A stretch of 64,000 nt of DNA from Rhizobiales bacterium 2SD (lineage in GTDB: Bacteria > Pseudomonadota > Alphaproteobacteria > Rhizobiales > Beijerinckiaceae): the NCBI GenBank assembly GCA_005502805.1, contig SCMY01000014.1, positions 1 through 64,000 on the forward strand, given 5' to 3'. The notes below the pieces were generated by a model. That model made no database searches. It worked only from the letters and a program-made list of their open reading frames with translations, and was not told the origin of the DNA. Both the position numbers and the translations under genes were made by a program. Shown piece after piece: positions 1 to 8,007 of this stretch (position 1 is its first letter; every line of letters starts with the position of its first letter).

Positions 1-113
1 TCCCCCGGCCGGTCACGCCCCCGCGCCCCCGCCTTTTCCGGTGAGCCCGACGCTTTGCGCAGGCTCGAATTCGACAGCGATTTTATGCGGCATTTTAGGC
101 ATCTTCCACAAGC

Positions 114-129
114 TTAACCGTTGCTTAAC
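114..129. promoter_or_regulatory. CtrA-type binding site TTAA-N7-TTAAC
   Basis: TTAA at 114-117, seven bases, then TTAAC at 125-129 match the alphaproteobacterial CtrA consensus exactly, and a further TTAAC follows at 131-135. The site is about 170 bp upstream of the PAS protein start at 298. Similar boxes occur at 878, 3862 and 36376. CtrA control is inferred from the motif only. Confidence 0.5.
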
Positions 130-297
130 CTTAACAACTCCTGCCGCCTCCCCCTGTCCGGGCCGCATGGCAAGACGGCATGCGCACTGCGTCCTGCCGA
201 TTCGCAAGGACCCGACAGTCCCCGCCTCGAACGAAAGCGATCCGATTTGACACGCCTTCGCACGACCAGGGACAGCGCAGACCGGACTGGACAGGAT

Positions 298-870
298 ATG
301 AAGAACCCGAGCACCCGCCTGGTTTTCGACTACTGGGACACGCTGCGCGGCGAGCGAAGCGCCCCCGAACGGGGCGAGATCGAGCCGGGCGCGCTGCGCC
401 ACGCCCTCGCCGACACCTTCGTGCTGGAGAACGAGCCGATCGGGCCGGTCTTCCGCCTGGCCGGGACGCGGCTCTGCGCCCTGTTCGGACGCGAGCTGCG
501 GGGCCGCGCCTTCGCCGCGCTCTGGCCCGACGTCGAGGCGCAGGGCGACATGCGCCGCCTTGTCCAGACGGTGATGGACGAGACCGCCGGCGCCGTCGCC
601 GGCCTCTCCGCCCAGACCGAAAACGGAGCGAGCATTCACCTCGAGCTGCTGCTGCTGCCGCTGCGCTATCGCGGCCGCACCCATGCCCGCATCCTCGGCG
701 CACTCTCGCCCACCCTGTCGCCGGAATGGCTCGGGCTCGACACGCTCGATTCGATGCGGATGATCTCGCTCCGGATGATCTGGCCGGATGCGCGCGTGCA
801 GCGCAGCGGCGAGCCGGCGGCCCAGGACAAGCGGCCGAAGCTGATGCTGCTACCCGGTGGGCGTGTGTGA
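298..870 (+). CDS. PAS domain-containing protein (PAS_5-like)
   Basis: A 190-residue cytosolic protein with no signal peptide. Residues about 10-150 resemble the alphaproteobacterial PAS_5 family: a WDTLRG motif near the N-terminus, then a PAS-like core (VLENEPIGPVFRLAGTRL) and a LLLPLRY strand. No kinase, GGDEF or DNA-binding domain is attached, so it is probably a stand-alone sensory or adaptor module whose ligand cannot be read from sequence. The ATG at 298 was chosen because family similarity begins there; more upstream starts would add a low-complexity leader. A CtrA-type box lies upstream and a PilZ protein follows, which suggests a link to cell-cycle, motility or c-di-GMP control (inference). 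Confidence 0.75.
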   Translation: MKNPSTRLVFDYWDTLRGERSAPERGEIEPGALRHALADTFVLENEPIGPVFRLAGTRLCALFGRELRGRAFAALWPDVEAQGDMRRLVQTVMDETAGAVAGLSAQTENGASIHLELLLLPLRYRGRTHARILGALSPTLSPEWLGLDTLDSMRMISLRMIWPDARVQRSGEPAAQDKRPKLMLLPGGRV

Positions 871-877
871 GAACGCT

Positions 878-893
878 CTAACCTGCTCTTAAC
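878..893. promoter_or_regulatory. CtrA-like site (CTAA-N7-TTAAC)
   Basis: CTAA at 878-881, seven bases, then TTAAC at 889-893: one mismatch from TTAA-N7-TTAAC. It ends 42 bp before the PilZ gene start at 936, a usual distance for an activator site. Confidence 0.4.
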
Positions 894-935
894 CCGCGAG
901 CCGTTAGCATCGCTCTGGTAGAAACAGAGTTTGCA

Positions 936-1550
936 ATGCTTACGGCGCCCAAAAATCCGAAAACGGGCTCGGTCCCGGTCGAGCGCCGGCGGCATCAGCG
1001 CATGAAAGTCGTCCTGCTCGGACGCTACATGCTGCCCAATCGTATGGAATATCCCTGCCAGACCACCGACATCTCGCCGGGCGGCCTGCACATGGTCGCG
1101 CCGGCCAAGCCCATGGTCGGCGACCGCGTCATCGTCTACCTGGAGCACCTCGGCCGCATCGAAGGCACCGCGGTGCGCACCACTGCGTCCGGCTTTGCGA
1201 TGACCATCACCGCGACCAGCCGCAAGCGTGAGAAGTTCACCGCGCAACTGACCTGGCTCGCCAATCGCGATGAACTCGGCCTGCCCGAGGACCGGCGCCA
1301 TGAGCGTATCGTGCCGCGCAATCCACGCTGCATCATCACGCTCGAGGACGGCAGCGAGCACGCCGTACGACTGATCGACATCTCACTGTCCGGCGCAGCC
1401 TTCGCCAGCGACCACCAATTCGAGATGGGCACGGCGATCCGCCTCGGCGGCACCGCGGCAATGATCGTGCGCCGCTTCGACGGCGGTTACGCCGCTCAGT
1501 TCCGCATGCCGCTCTCGGCCGACGCGCTCGACGAGAATCTCGAGCTCTGA
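936..1550 (+). CDS. PilZ domain protein with two PilZ-like repeats
   Basis: A 204-residue soluble protein. The N-terminal half carries a PilZ signature: RRRHQRMKV at about residues 18-26 supplies the RxxxR element and TDISPGGLH at about 45-53 the D-x-S-x-x-G element. The second half repeats the pattern in weaker form (RRHERIVPR near 109 and LIDISLSGAAF near 137), so the protein looks like two tandem PilZ domains. PilZ domains bind cyclic di-GMP and alter partners in motility or polysaccharide synthesis. Only the first copy keeps a good binding signature, so the second may be structural. A CtrA-like box lies just upstream. Partner unknown. Confidence 0.85.
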   Translation: MLTAPKNPKTGSVPVERRRHQRMKVVLLGRYMLPNRMEYPCQTTDISPGGLHMVAPAKPMVGDRVIVYLEHLGRIEGTAVRTTASGFAMTITATSRKREKFTAQLTWLANRDELGLPEDRRHERIVPRNPRCIITLEDGSEHAVRLIDISLSGAAFASDHQFEMGTAIRLGGTAAMIVRRFDGGYAAQFRMPLSADALDENLEL

Positions 1551-2048
1551 GCGCAGGCTCCATCAGCTGACCGCGGCGGCGTTTCCGGCCGGCGGTCTCC
1601 CGGCCTCGCATCCTTTCATTCAACCTCGTCATGCTCGCCTGGCCGCGGACAGCCACGCGGCGCCCCTCCCTGCGACAGCACGAACGCAGGCGATTGGACG
1701 AAAGCTGTCCTCCACGGAAAAGCGCCCGTCATCGCGCCCAGTCCGTCCCTGACTGCTTCAAATGCAAGAACGGGGTTTCCCGGTAGCGATCGCATGCGCT
1801 GCCCGGAGAGGTTACCTGTTTCCTACCGACCTCCCCACCATGGTTAAGAGACTGGATGGTTAAGGAAATCTGTGGTTAAATTTCCCTGAAACGAGCGGTG
1901 AGAATTCTTACCTCCGATTTTATACTCGATTTTCTCTAAGTACTTTGATCTTCAATAGGCTCGATTTCAGTAAAATTGTCCGCTTTCATTTCAAGCGATC
2001 TCTACAGCCCAAGAGCATGGTCGTTCCCGGGACAGGAAAGGGGACATC
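1551..2048. other. Non-coding gap
   Basis: About 500 bp between the PilZ and transglutaminase genes with no convincing reading frame. The second half is clearly more AT-rich than its surroundings and contains the TGGTTAA array at 1842-1879, so it probably holds the promoter and a long leader for the gene starting at 2049. Confidence 0.5.
1842..1879. repeat. Three GGTTAA repeats at exact 16-bp spacing
   Basis: GGTTAA occurs at 1842-1847, 1858-1863 and 1874-1879, each preceded by T, with exactly 16 bp between starts. The spacing differs from a CtrA box (11 bp between TTAA starts). A tandem regulator-binding array upstream of the gene at 2049 is one reading. Confidence 0.4.
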
Positions 2049-2681
2049 ATGTTTTCGACTTATCGGGGATTTCGCGGCCTGGCCGCTGCGACCATCATCA
2101 CTCTTGCCGGCGTGGCCGGCGCCGAGGCGCAACAGACGGGCGGCGTGCCGGTCGCGAGCGCACCGATCGTCGCCGGCGGCGACGCCCGGGCGCCCTATGC
2201 CTGGACGGATTTCTGCAAGCGCAGCCCGAGCGAATGCGCCGTCGATACCCGCGAGGCCGAGACCGTCGAGCTGACGCCGAAGCTGTGGAAGCTGATCGTC
2301 GCGGCCAACCTCAAGGCCAATCGCGAGATCGAGGCGATCACCGACCAGGATCACTGGGGCGTGGTCGATCGCTGGGACATCCCGACCGACGGCAAGGGCG
2401 ACTGCGAGGACTACGTTCTCCTGAAGCGCCAGCGCCTGGCCGAAGCCGGCCTGCCGCGCCGGGCCATGCGTGTCACCGTCGTGATCGACGAGGAGAATGC
2501 CGGCCATGCCGTGCTGATGATCCGCACCGACCGCGGCGACTTCATCCTCGACAACAAGCGCAATGCGATCCTGCCGTGGAGCCAGACCGGCTACACCTAC
2601 GTCAAGCGCGAATCCCAGGCCCGCACCGGCTGGGCCTCGCTCGGCGGCCTCTCGACCTCGACGGTGGCCTCGTTGCGCTGA
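2049..2681 (+). CDS. BTLCP-type transglutaminase-like cysteine peptidase
   Basis: A 210-residue exported protein with a signal peptide (about residues 1-28, cleavage after AEA). The mature part matches the bacterial transglutaminase-like cysteine proteinase family (BTLCP). The catalytic triad is visible: C119 in GKGDCEDYV, H153 in AGHAVLMI and D168 in DFILDN. Family members act in the periplasm, and the best known (LapG) clip surface adhesins; many alphaproteobacterial copies have no known substrate. No adhesin or LapD-like gene is adjacent, so the LapG role is not supported here. A hairpin terminator follows at 2812. Confidence 0.88.
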   Translation: MFSTYRGFRGLAAATIITLAGVAGAEAQQTGGVPVASAPIVAGGDARAPYAWTDFCKRSPSECAVDTREAETVELTPKLWKLIVAANLKANREIEAITDQDHWGVVDRWDIPTDGKGDCEDYVLLKRQRLAEAGLPRRAMRVTVVIDEENAGHAVLMIRTDRGDFILDNKRNAILPWSQTGYTYVKRESQARTGWASLGGLSTSTVASLR

Positions 2682-2811
2682 ACGACAAAGCGCGCCGGGC
2701 GGGGACGAAACCCGGCGCGAATACCAGACCGGCGAAGTCTAGACGGGCTTCGCCACCAGACGACGAGTCCGGTCACGTCCCCACCCACCCGTCCCCGACC
2801 GGGCACGTCCA

Positions 2812-2855
2812 GGGCCGGCTCCTTCCCCGGGAGCCGGCCCGCTTCGTTTTCGGGA
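2812..2855 (+). terminator. Intrinsic terminator after the BTLCP gene
   Basis: An 11-bp perfect stem (GGGCCGGCTCC at 2812-2822 with GGAGCCGGCCC at 2830-2840) and a 7-nt loop, followed by GCTTCGTTTT. The T tract is imperfect. It lies 130 bp past the stop codon, in front of the convergent carbonic anhydrase gene. Confidence 0.55.
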
Positions 2856-2882
2856 GTGGCGAACTTCGGAGCAGGTGAGCGG

Positions 2883-3416
2883 TCAATCGATCCGCTTCAT
2901 GCCCTTGGCGAACTGCTTCCAGCGCTCGGAATAGCTGGCGGCTGAGGCGCGCAGGCCGGCGGCGGCGGCCTCGTCGAGGGTGCGGATCACGCGCGCCGGG
3001 GAGCCGACGATCAGCGAGTTGTCCGGAAATTCCTTGCCCTCCGTCACCAGCGCATTGGCGCCGACCAGGCAGTTCCGGCCGATCTTCACATGGTTCAGCA
3101 CGGTCGCGCCCATGCCGACCAGGCTGTTCTCGCCAATGATGCAGCCATGCAGGATGGCGCGATGGCCGATGGTGCAGCCGGCGCCGACCTTAAGCGGCGC
3201 GCCCATATCGGTATGGAGCACGCAGCCTTCCTGGATGTTGCTGCCCTCGCCGATCTCGATCCATTCATTGTCGCCGCGCAACACCGCGCCGAACCAGATT
3301 CCGACGTCTCTCGCCAGCCGGACCCGGCCGACGACATGGGCGTCGGGCGCGAGCCACCATTGCCCTTCCGGCGGCGTCTCGGGCGAGGTTCCGTCGAGTG
3401 AGTAGAGCGGCATCAC
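2883..3416 (-). CDS. Gamma-class carbonic anhydrase family protein
   Basis: A 177-residue left-handed beta-helix protein built of hexapeptide repeats (for example IGEGSNI, VGAGCTIG, IGENSLVG). The three metal-binding histidines of gamma-carbonic anhydrases are present: H68 (VLHTD), H85 (IGHRA) and H90 (LHGC). Members form trimers with zinc or iron at subunit interfaces; many bacterial ones (YrdA, PaaY type) have weak or untested hydratase activity. Length and motifs are complete. It stands alone, convergent with the BTLCP gene, so the substrate is not indicated by context. Confidence 0.88.
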   Translation of the reverse strand: MMPLYSLDGTSPETPPEGQWWLAPDAHVVGRVRLARDVGIWFGAVLRGDNEWIEIGEGSNIQEGCVLHTDMGAPLKVGAGCTIGHRAILHGCIIGENSLVGMGATVLNHVKIGRNCLVGANALVTEGKEFPDNSLIVGSPARVIRTLDEAAAAGLRASAASYSERWKQFAKGMKRID

Positions 3417-3466
3417 ATCCTCCAGAGCTTTTCAGCCCGAGGATTGCAGGGGCAGCGCCCCAGCCG

Positions 3467-3829
3467 TCAAGCGGCGCCGAGCATCATCAGCATGTCGAGC
3501 ACGACCCGGCCACTGATCAGGCTCCAGAGCGAGGCGATCATGCTCGCGGCCATGACGAAGAAGAAGGGTCGCCCTTCGATCCGTCGCCCGCGCACGGTGT
3601 TGCGCAGGATCAGGAACGGCGCGCTGAACACCACGACCGGCACGCTCGCCACGGCGCCGACACCGCCGCTCTGCAGCAATTCGAAGCCGGCGCGCTTCTG
3701 CGTGAACAGTTCGAAGGCGCTCGCCAGCAGTCCGGCGAAGGCGAAGCCGAGGATCAGCGATTTCAGGGCCTCGACGGCGGTGGGTTCGAGCGTCACGGGC
3801 ATGACTTCCAGCGGATGCCGGCGAACCAT
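3467..3829 (-). CDS. DUF6949-like small membrane protein
   Basis: About 120 residues with three hydrophobic segments (around LILGFAFAGLLASAFELF, SVPVVVFSAPFLIL and FFFVMAASMIASLWSLI), typical of a small inner-membrane protein family found in Hyphomicrobiales. Function unknown. The frame stays open up to 3880, but a CtrA-type box at 3862-3877 would then lie in the coding region, so the start at 3829 (or 3802) is preferred. Confidence 0.65.
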   Translation of the reverse strand: MVRRHPLEVMPVTLEPTAVEALKSLILGFAFAGLLASAFELFTQKRAGFELLQSGGVGAVASVPVVVFSAPFLILRNTVRGRRIEGRPFFFVMAASMIASLWSLISGRVVLDMLMMLGAA

Positions 3830-3861
3830 GACGCAAGGCCGGTCAACCCGGAAGCAAAGCT

Positions 3862-3911
3862 TTAACCCTTGGTTAACCACGCCGACCCCGACATGGTTTA
3901 CGGGGCGTTAA
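3862..3911. promoter_or_regulatory. Divergent promoter region with two CtrA-type boxes
   Basis: TTAA-N7-TTAAC at 3862-3877 is an exact consensus match 33 bp in front of the leftward membrane protein. TTTA-N7-TTAAG at 3897-3912 is a one-mismatch copy 57 bp in front of the rightward gene at 3969. One box per divergent gene suggests joint control by CtrA. Confidence 0.5.
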
Positions 3912-3968
3912 GGCGGCTCTGGTTGAGTTTCCCGACAGGACCGCTTGCCGGCCCCCGGGACGAATCCG

Positions 3969-4694
3969 ATGAGCCACTACGCCGCGCCAGACCAGACCCA
4001 ACCACTCGCCAGCGCTACCGATGTCGCGGCACTGATCCGCAATCATCTGAAGCGGCGCCCGGCGCCGGTTCCGCCGCGCGGGGACCGCGCTCTGCTGCGA
4101 CTGGCGGCGGCGATCGTAGTCCTCGGACTGACCGGAACCGGTCTTGCCCTGTTCGCCACCCGCCCCAATCCCGACGCCGGGACCGAATTGCAAGCCTCGC
4201 GAGTCGGCGATGTCGTGCTGGCGATCCCGGAGAACCTGACCGGCGCCGATGGCGAGGATGGCCGCCTCGTCGGCATGGCGCGCCTGCGCCTGGACTGGCC
4301 GAGCCTGGGACCGGTGACGCCAGAGAGCCGGCAGCGGCTGCTGGTGACCCTGAGTCCGCCGGACAAGGTCAACGAACCGGCGACGCAGCTCTCGACCTAT
4401 GCCCGCTTCCTCACACCGACGGTCTGGTCCAATCCCGGCGGGCTGGTGGTACGCGGCTTTCGCAAGGGCTCACCCTATGAAGGCGACGAACTCTATGTCT
4501 CGGCGCCGGACGGGCGCGGCTTTGCGGCACGTTGCCCTATCGAAACCGGACAGGCCGGCCTCGACGAACCCTGCCGCGTGACCTTTCGCCATCGCGGCGT
4601 CGATGTGAACATCCGCTTCCCGCGTGCCATCGTCGCCGACTGGCAGATCATGCTCGGCGGCACCCGCCGCGCCATCGACGGGCTGATGCGCTGA
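3969..4694 (+). CDS. Single-pass membrane protein of unknown function
   Basis: A 241-residue protein: a cytoplasmic N-terminus of about 45 residues, one membrane helix (about 46-66, LLRLAAAIVVLGLTGTGLAL), then a periplasmic domain of about 175 residues without a recognised fold. The domain contains a pair of cysteines (in FAARCPIE and DEPCRVTF) that could form a disulphide. It is divergent from the small membrane protein at 3467 and shares its CtrA-box promoter. No function is assigned. Confidence 0.65.
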   Translation: MSHYAAPDQTQPLASATDVAALIRNHLKRRPAPVPPRGDRALLRLAAAIVVLGLTGTGLALFATRPNPDAGTELQASRVGDVVLAIPENLTGADGEDGRLVGMARLRLDWPSLGPVTPESRQRLLVTLSPPDKVNEPATQLSTYARFLTPTVWSNPGGLVVRGFRKGSPYEGDELYVSAPDGRGFAARCPIETGQAGLDEPCRVTFRHRGVDVNIRFPRAIVADWQIMLGGTRRAIDGLMR

Positions 4695-4709
4695 GCGCGG
4701 CGCCTGACC

Positions 4710-4922
4710 TCAGTCGTCGAGGTCGACGTCGAGGATCGCCATGGTGAAGTTGAACGAGCGGTCGCCGTCCTCGTCGTCGACATGGATGATGCCGATGAAC
4801 TCGTCGGCGAGATAGACCTCGGCCGAATCGGTCTTCTTCAGCCGCGCGCGCACGCTGATGTTGTGGTTGGCGAAGGTGCGACGGAGATAGGCTTCGAGCT
4901 TGGCGAGTTCGGTCTTGTCCAC
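4710..4922 (-). CDS. DUF3126 family protein
   Basis: A 70-residue acidic protein of the alphaproteobacterial DUF3126 family: DKTELAKLEAYLRRTF at the start, DSAEVYLADEFIG in the middle and FNFTMAILDVDLDD at the end. A GTG start at 4922 is chosen because AAGGA sits eight bases upstream and family similarity starts there; an ATG 84 bases further upstream would add an unrelated leader. Function unknown. It converges on the membrane protein gene ending at 4694. Confidence 0.75.
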   Translation of the reverse strand: MDKTELAKLEAYLRRTFANHNISVRARLKKTDSAEVYLADEFIGIIHVDDEDGDRSFNFTMAILDVDLDD

Positions 4923-5090
4923 GATGACGATCCTTATGCGTTGCGCGGACGGATGCCACGCGTGAGCCGCGAGAGCAAGAACGAAGGCGATCCAGCCACA
5001 ACGCATGGCCGCGCCGCTTTCCTGCGCTGACGCAGGATCATTGCCCGTGCCAAGCTGCGCTTCTTGCCTTGCTCGACGACGGATCTTCCC

Positions 5091-6470
5091 ATGAAGCCCT
5101 GGCTACCCGCAGCGCTCGACTATGTCGCAAGCTGGCTCGAATTCCAGCGCCGGTTCCATGACCAGCCCGGCTGTGCGGTCGCAATCGCCGCTGACGGCGA
5201 GATCCTGCTCGAGGCCGCCTTCGGCAGCGCCGACCTGTCGACCGGCGAGGCGCTGACGCCGCGCCACGGCTTCCGCATCGCCTCGCATTCGAAGAGTTTC
5301 ACCGCCGCCGGCACCCTGCGTCTCGTCGAACAAGGCCGGCTGCGCCTTGACGATAAGGCCAGCGCATATGTCGACGGCCTGCATCCCGAGGTCGCGGCTG
5401 TAACGCTGACGCAGCTTCTCTCCAACAGCGCCGGGGTCCTGCGCGACGGTGTCGATTGCGGCCAGTTCTTCGACCGCAAGCCCTATCTGCGGAAAGACGA
5501 GCTGCTCGCCGACCTCGCCAAGCCGCCGGTCTTCCCGGCCTCGCAGCGCCTCAAATACTCCAATCACGGCTTCGGCCTGCTCGGCCTGGTGATAGAGGCG
5601 GTGACCGGAGAGACCTATTCCGACTGGATCGCCCGCGAGATCGTGGCGCCCGCCGGACTGAAGGAGACAAGGCCCGACATCACCTTGTGGAACGGGCCGA
5701 TGGCGAAGGGTCATAGCGGCAAGCTGCCGCTCGGCCGGCGCGTGGTGATCCCGGCCGATAATCCCGGCAACGCCATGGTCTCGGCCGCCGGCTTCGTCGC
5801 GACCGCGGCCGACATCGCCCGCTATATCGCCCAGCTCTCTCCGAAGGCCGAACGCAGCGTCCTGTCGGCGCTCAGCCGCCGCGAGATGACGCGCCGGCTC
5901 TGGCCAGATGCCGAGAGCAGCCTGGGCCGCTACTACGGCCTCGGCACCATCTCGGGAGGTGGCGACAGTTGGGACTGGGTCGGCCATTCCGGCGGCTTCC
6001 AGGGCTTCATCACCCGCACCGTCACCGTGCCGGAGCAAGGCCTCACCGTCTCGGTGCTGACCAATGCGATCGACGGCCTCGCCCATCCCTGGCTCGACGG
6101 CGTGATCCAGATTTTCCGCATCTTCGCCGAGCATGGCGCGCCGACACCGGCGACCGAGCGCTGGCGCAAGCGCCTCTGGACGATCTGGGGCGCCGGCGAT
6201 CTCGTTCCGGTCGCGGGGAAGGTGCTGATGGCCAATCCGGCGCTGTTCAATCCGTTTCTCGACGCAGGCGAGATCGTGCCGGAGGGCGAAGACCGGGGCC
6301 GCATCGTCAAGGCCTCTGCCTTCGCCAGTCCGGGTGAGCCGGCCCGCCTCGTCCGCAATGGTGCGGGCGAGATTGAGGAGGCCTGGCTCGGGGCGGCGCA
6401 GGTGATCGGGGAAGAGGCGCTGAAGGCTGAGATGCTGGGGCGGTATGACCAGCGTCATGCTCGGGCTTGA
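5091..6470 (+). CDS. Serine hydrolase, beta-lactamase (class C/PBP4*) family
   Basis: A 459-residue protein without an obvious signal peptide. The three active-site elements of serine beta-lactamase-like hydrolases are present: S65-x-x-K68 (SHSK), Y156-S-N158 and H299-S-G-G. Relatives include esterases, D-aminopeptidases and PBP-like enzymes, so the substrate is open. After the catalytic domain (about 15-350) a tail of about 110 residues is poorly conserved. The last six codons and the stop lie inside an intergenic palindromic repeat that begins at 6453, so the C-terminus seems to have been supplied by repeat insertion. Confidence 0.85.
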   Translation: MKPWLPAALDYVASWLEFQRRFHDQPGCAVAIAADGEILLEAAFGSADLSTGEALTPRHGFRIASHSKSFTAAGTLRLVEQGRLRLDDKASAYVDGLHPEVAAVTLTQLLSNSAGVLRDGVDCGQFFDRKPYLRKDELLADLAKPPVFPASQRLKYSNHGFGLLGLVIEAVTGETYSDWIAREIVAPAGLKETRPDITLWNGPMAKGHSGKLPLGRRVVIPADNPGNAMVSAAGFVATAADIARYIAQLSPKAERSVLSALSRREMTRRLWPDAESSLGRYYGLGTISGGGDSWDWVGHSGGFQGFITRTVTVPEQGLTVSVLTNAIDGLAHPWLDGVIQIFRIFAEHGAPTPATERWRKRLWTIWGAGDLVPVAGKVLMANPALFNPFLDAGEIVPEGEDRGRIVKASAFASPGEPARLVRNGAGEIEEAWLGAAQVIGEEALKAEMLGRYDQRHARA

Positions 6471-6560
6471 CCCGAGCATCTCAGGCCGGAGGAGGCTCCG
6501 ACAAGCGCCTTCTCGTCACGAGATTCTCGGGTCTGCGCTTCGCTCCGCCCGAGAATGACG
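6453..6560 (+). repeat. Dispersed intergenic palindromic repeat, copy 1
   Basis: About 108 bp, starting with a hairpin (ATGCTCGGG, then CCCGAGCAT) and ending with inverted TTCTCGGG / CCCGAGAAT arms. A close copy lies inverted at 20018-20124, sharing blocks such as CTTCTCGTCACGAGATTCTCGG. It resembles the short palindromic repeats scattered between genes in Hyphomicrobiales genomes, and here it overlaps the 3' end of the hydrolase gene. Confidence 0.7.
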
Positions 6561-6570
6561 CGCGAGGACG

Positions 6571-7902
6571 TCACCTCACATAATGCAGCCTGCCGAACCG
6601 CCGACGGAAGGTGGTGACATCGCGGGCGATCGCCTCGTCCGGACGTGCCTCCGACAGCCCGTCGGCGATGTAGCCAGCGAGCTCGGACATGTGCTCGGAC
6701 CTCATGCCGAAGCGGACGATCTCGGGCGTGCCGAGGCGGAGGCCGTTGACGTCCCCGTCCACCTCGGCGATCGGCAGGCCGATGCCGCAGCTCAGGATGT
6801 TGACCGCGCGCAGCCGTTTCGCCGCCGCCTGCCCGCCACCATAGGGCGCCGCCTCGATCGCGAACTGATGCGAGGTCGTCATGCCGCGATCGCGGGCGAA
6901 GACCGGCACCTGCCGCTCGGCCAGCGCCTCGGCGAGGGCTTTCGCCGTCGCCGCCATCATCGCTGCGTAGTCGCGGCCGAATTCCTGCCAGTCCATCATG
7001 GTGATCGCCAGCGCCGCCGACTTGGCCGCATCGAAATTGGCGGTGAGGCCGGGATAGGCGATGGCGTCGAGCTTTTCGGCAATCGCGGCGTCATTGGTGA
7101 CGATCAGGCCGGAGGGCGGGCCGCCCAGGCTCTTATAGGTGCTCATCGTCATGACATGAGCCCCCTCCTCCAGCGGCTGCTGCCAGCCATGGCCCGCGAT
7201 CATGCCGGAGAGATGGGCGGCGTCGAACAGCACGATCGCGCCGACCTCGTCGGCAATGGCGCGGATCTCGCGGATCGGGTGCGGGAACAGGTTGAGACTG
7301 CCACCGATGCTGATGACCTTGGGCCTCAGCCGCCGCGCATCCTCGCGCAGCTTCTCGACATCGACGGTGTAGCCGTCGGCATCGATCGGTGCCGGGTGGG
7401 TGACGACGCCGTAGAGACCGGCGGCGCCGGCACCATGATGGGTGACATGGCCGCCGATCGCCGGCGGCGGCGCGATCACGATGTCGCCCGGCTTGGCCGC
7501 CGCCATGAAGACGTAGAGATTGGCGATCGCGCCCGAGGGCACGCGGATTTCGGCGTAGTTCGCGCCGAAGACCTCAGCCGCCAATTCGGCCGCCATCACC
7601 TCGATCTGCTCGACCGCCTCGAGGCCCATCTCGTATTTGTCGCCGGGATAGCCGAGCGACGGCCGCGTCCCGAGCCCCTGGCCCAGCACCGCCTCGGCGC
7701 GTGGGTTCATCACATTGGTCGCCGGATTGAGGTTGACGCAGTCGCGCTCGTGGATGGTGCGGTTCTCAGTGACGAGATCGGCGAGCCGGGTCTCACGCGC
7801 CGCACGGTCCTGGCCGGCGACCTCGCCGGCGATCCGCAGCACATAGTCCTCGCTCGCCGCCGGCACCCAACCGCGCCGCGCCAGTTTCACCGTCATCGCC
7901 AT
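6571..7902 (-). CDS. Serine hydroxymethyltransferase-like PLP enzyme
   Basis: A 443-residue fold-type I PLP enzyme most like serine hydroxymethyltransferases. It has the SHMT-like N-terminal ENRTIHERDC and YPGDKYEMG elements, D227-A-A-H230-LSG for the cofactor, and the PLP lysine at K257 in TMSTYKSLGGP. The lysine region differs from housekeeping GlyA (TTHKTLRGP), so this is a divergent branch; alpha-methylserine or other beta-hydroxy amino acid aldol activity is possible. It is transcribed away from a LysR regulator 105 bp upstream, which suggests substrate-induced catabolism rather than one-carbon housekeeping (inference). Confidence 0.75.
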   Translation of the reverse strand: MAMTVKLARRGWVPAASEDYVLRIAGEVAGQDRAARETRLADLVTENRTIHERDCVNLNPATNVMNPRAEAVLGQGLGTRPSLGYPGDKYEMGLEAVEQIEVMAAELAAEVFGANYAEIRVPSGAIANLYVFMAAAKPGDIVIAPPPAIGGHVTHHGAGAAGLYGVVTHPAPIDADGYTVDVEKLREDARRLRPKVISIGGSLNLFPHPIREIRAIADEVGAIVLFDAAHLSGMIAGHGWQQPLEEGAHVMTMSTYKSLGGPPSGLIVTNDAAIAEKLDAIAYPGLTANFDAAKSAALAITMMDWQEFGRDYAAMMAATAKALAEALAERQVPVFARDRGMTTSHQFAIEAAPYGGGQAAAKRLRAVNILSCGIGLPIAEVDGDVNGLRLGTPEIVRFGMRSEHMSELAGYIADGLSEARPDEAIARDVTTFRRRFGRLHYVR

Positions 7903-8007
7903 CCCTCGCCGAGCCTTGTTTCGTCAGGCCATTGCAGCGATTTGCCGGCGCTTATGCAAACCAGTTATCGTCGCCGGCAGGGCTAGAAAATCTAGGCCTG
8001 TAACTTC

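Noticed and set aside
5103..6479. 458-codon leftward frame opposite the serine hydrolase
   Set aside because: The plus strand has all three catalytic motifs; the minus frame has no family features.
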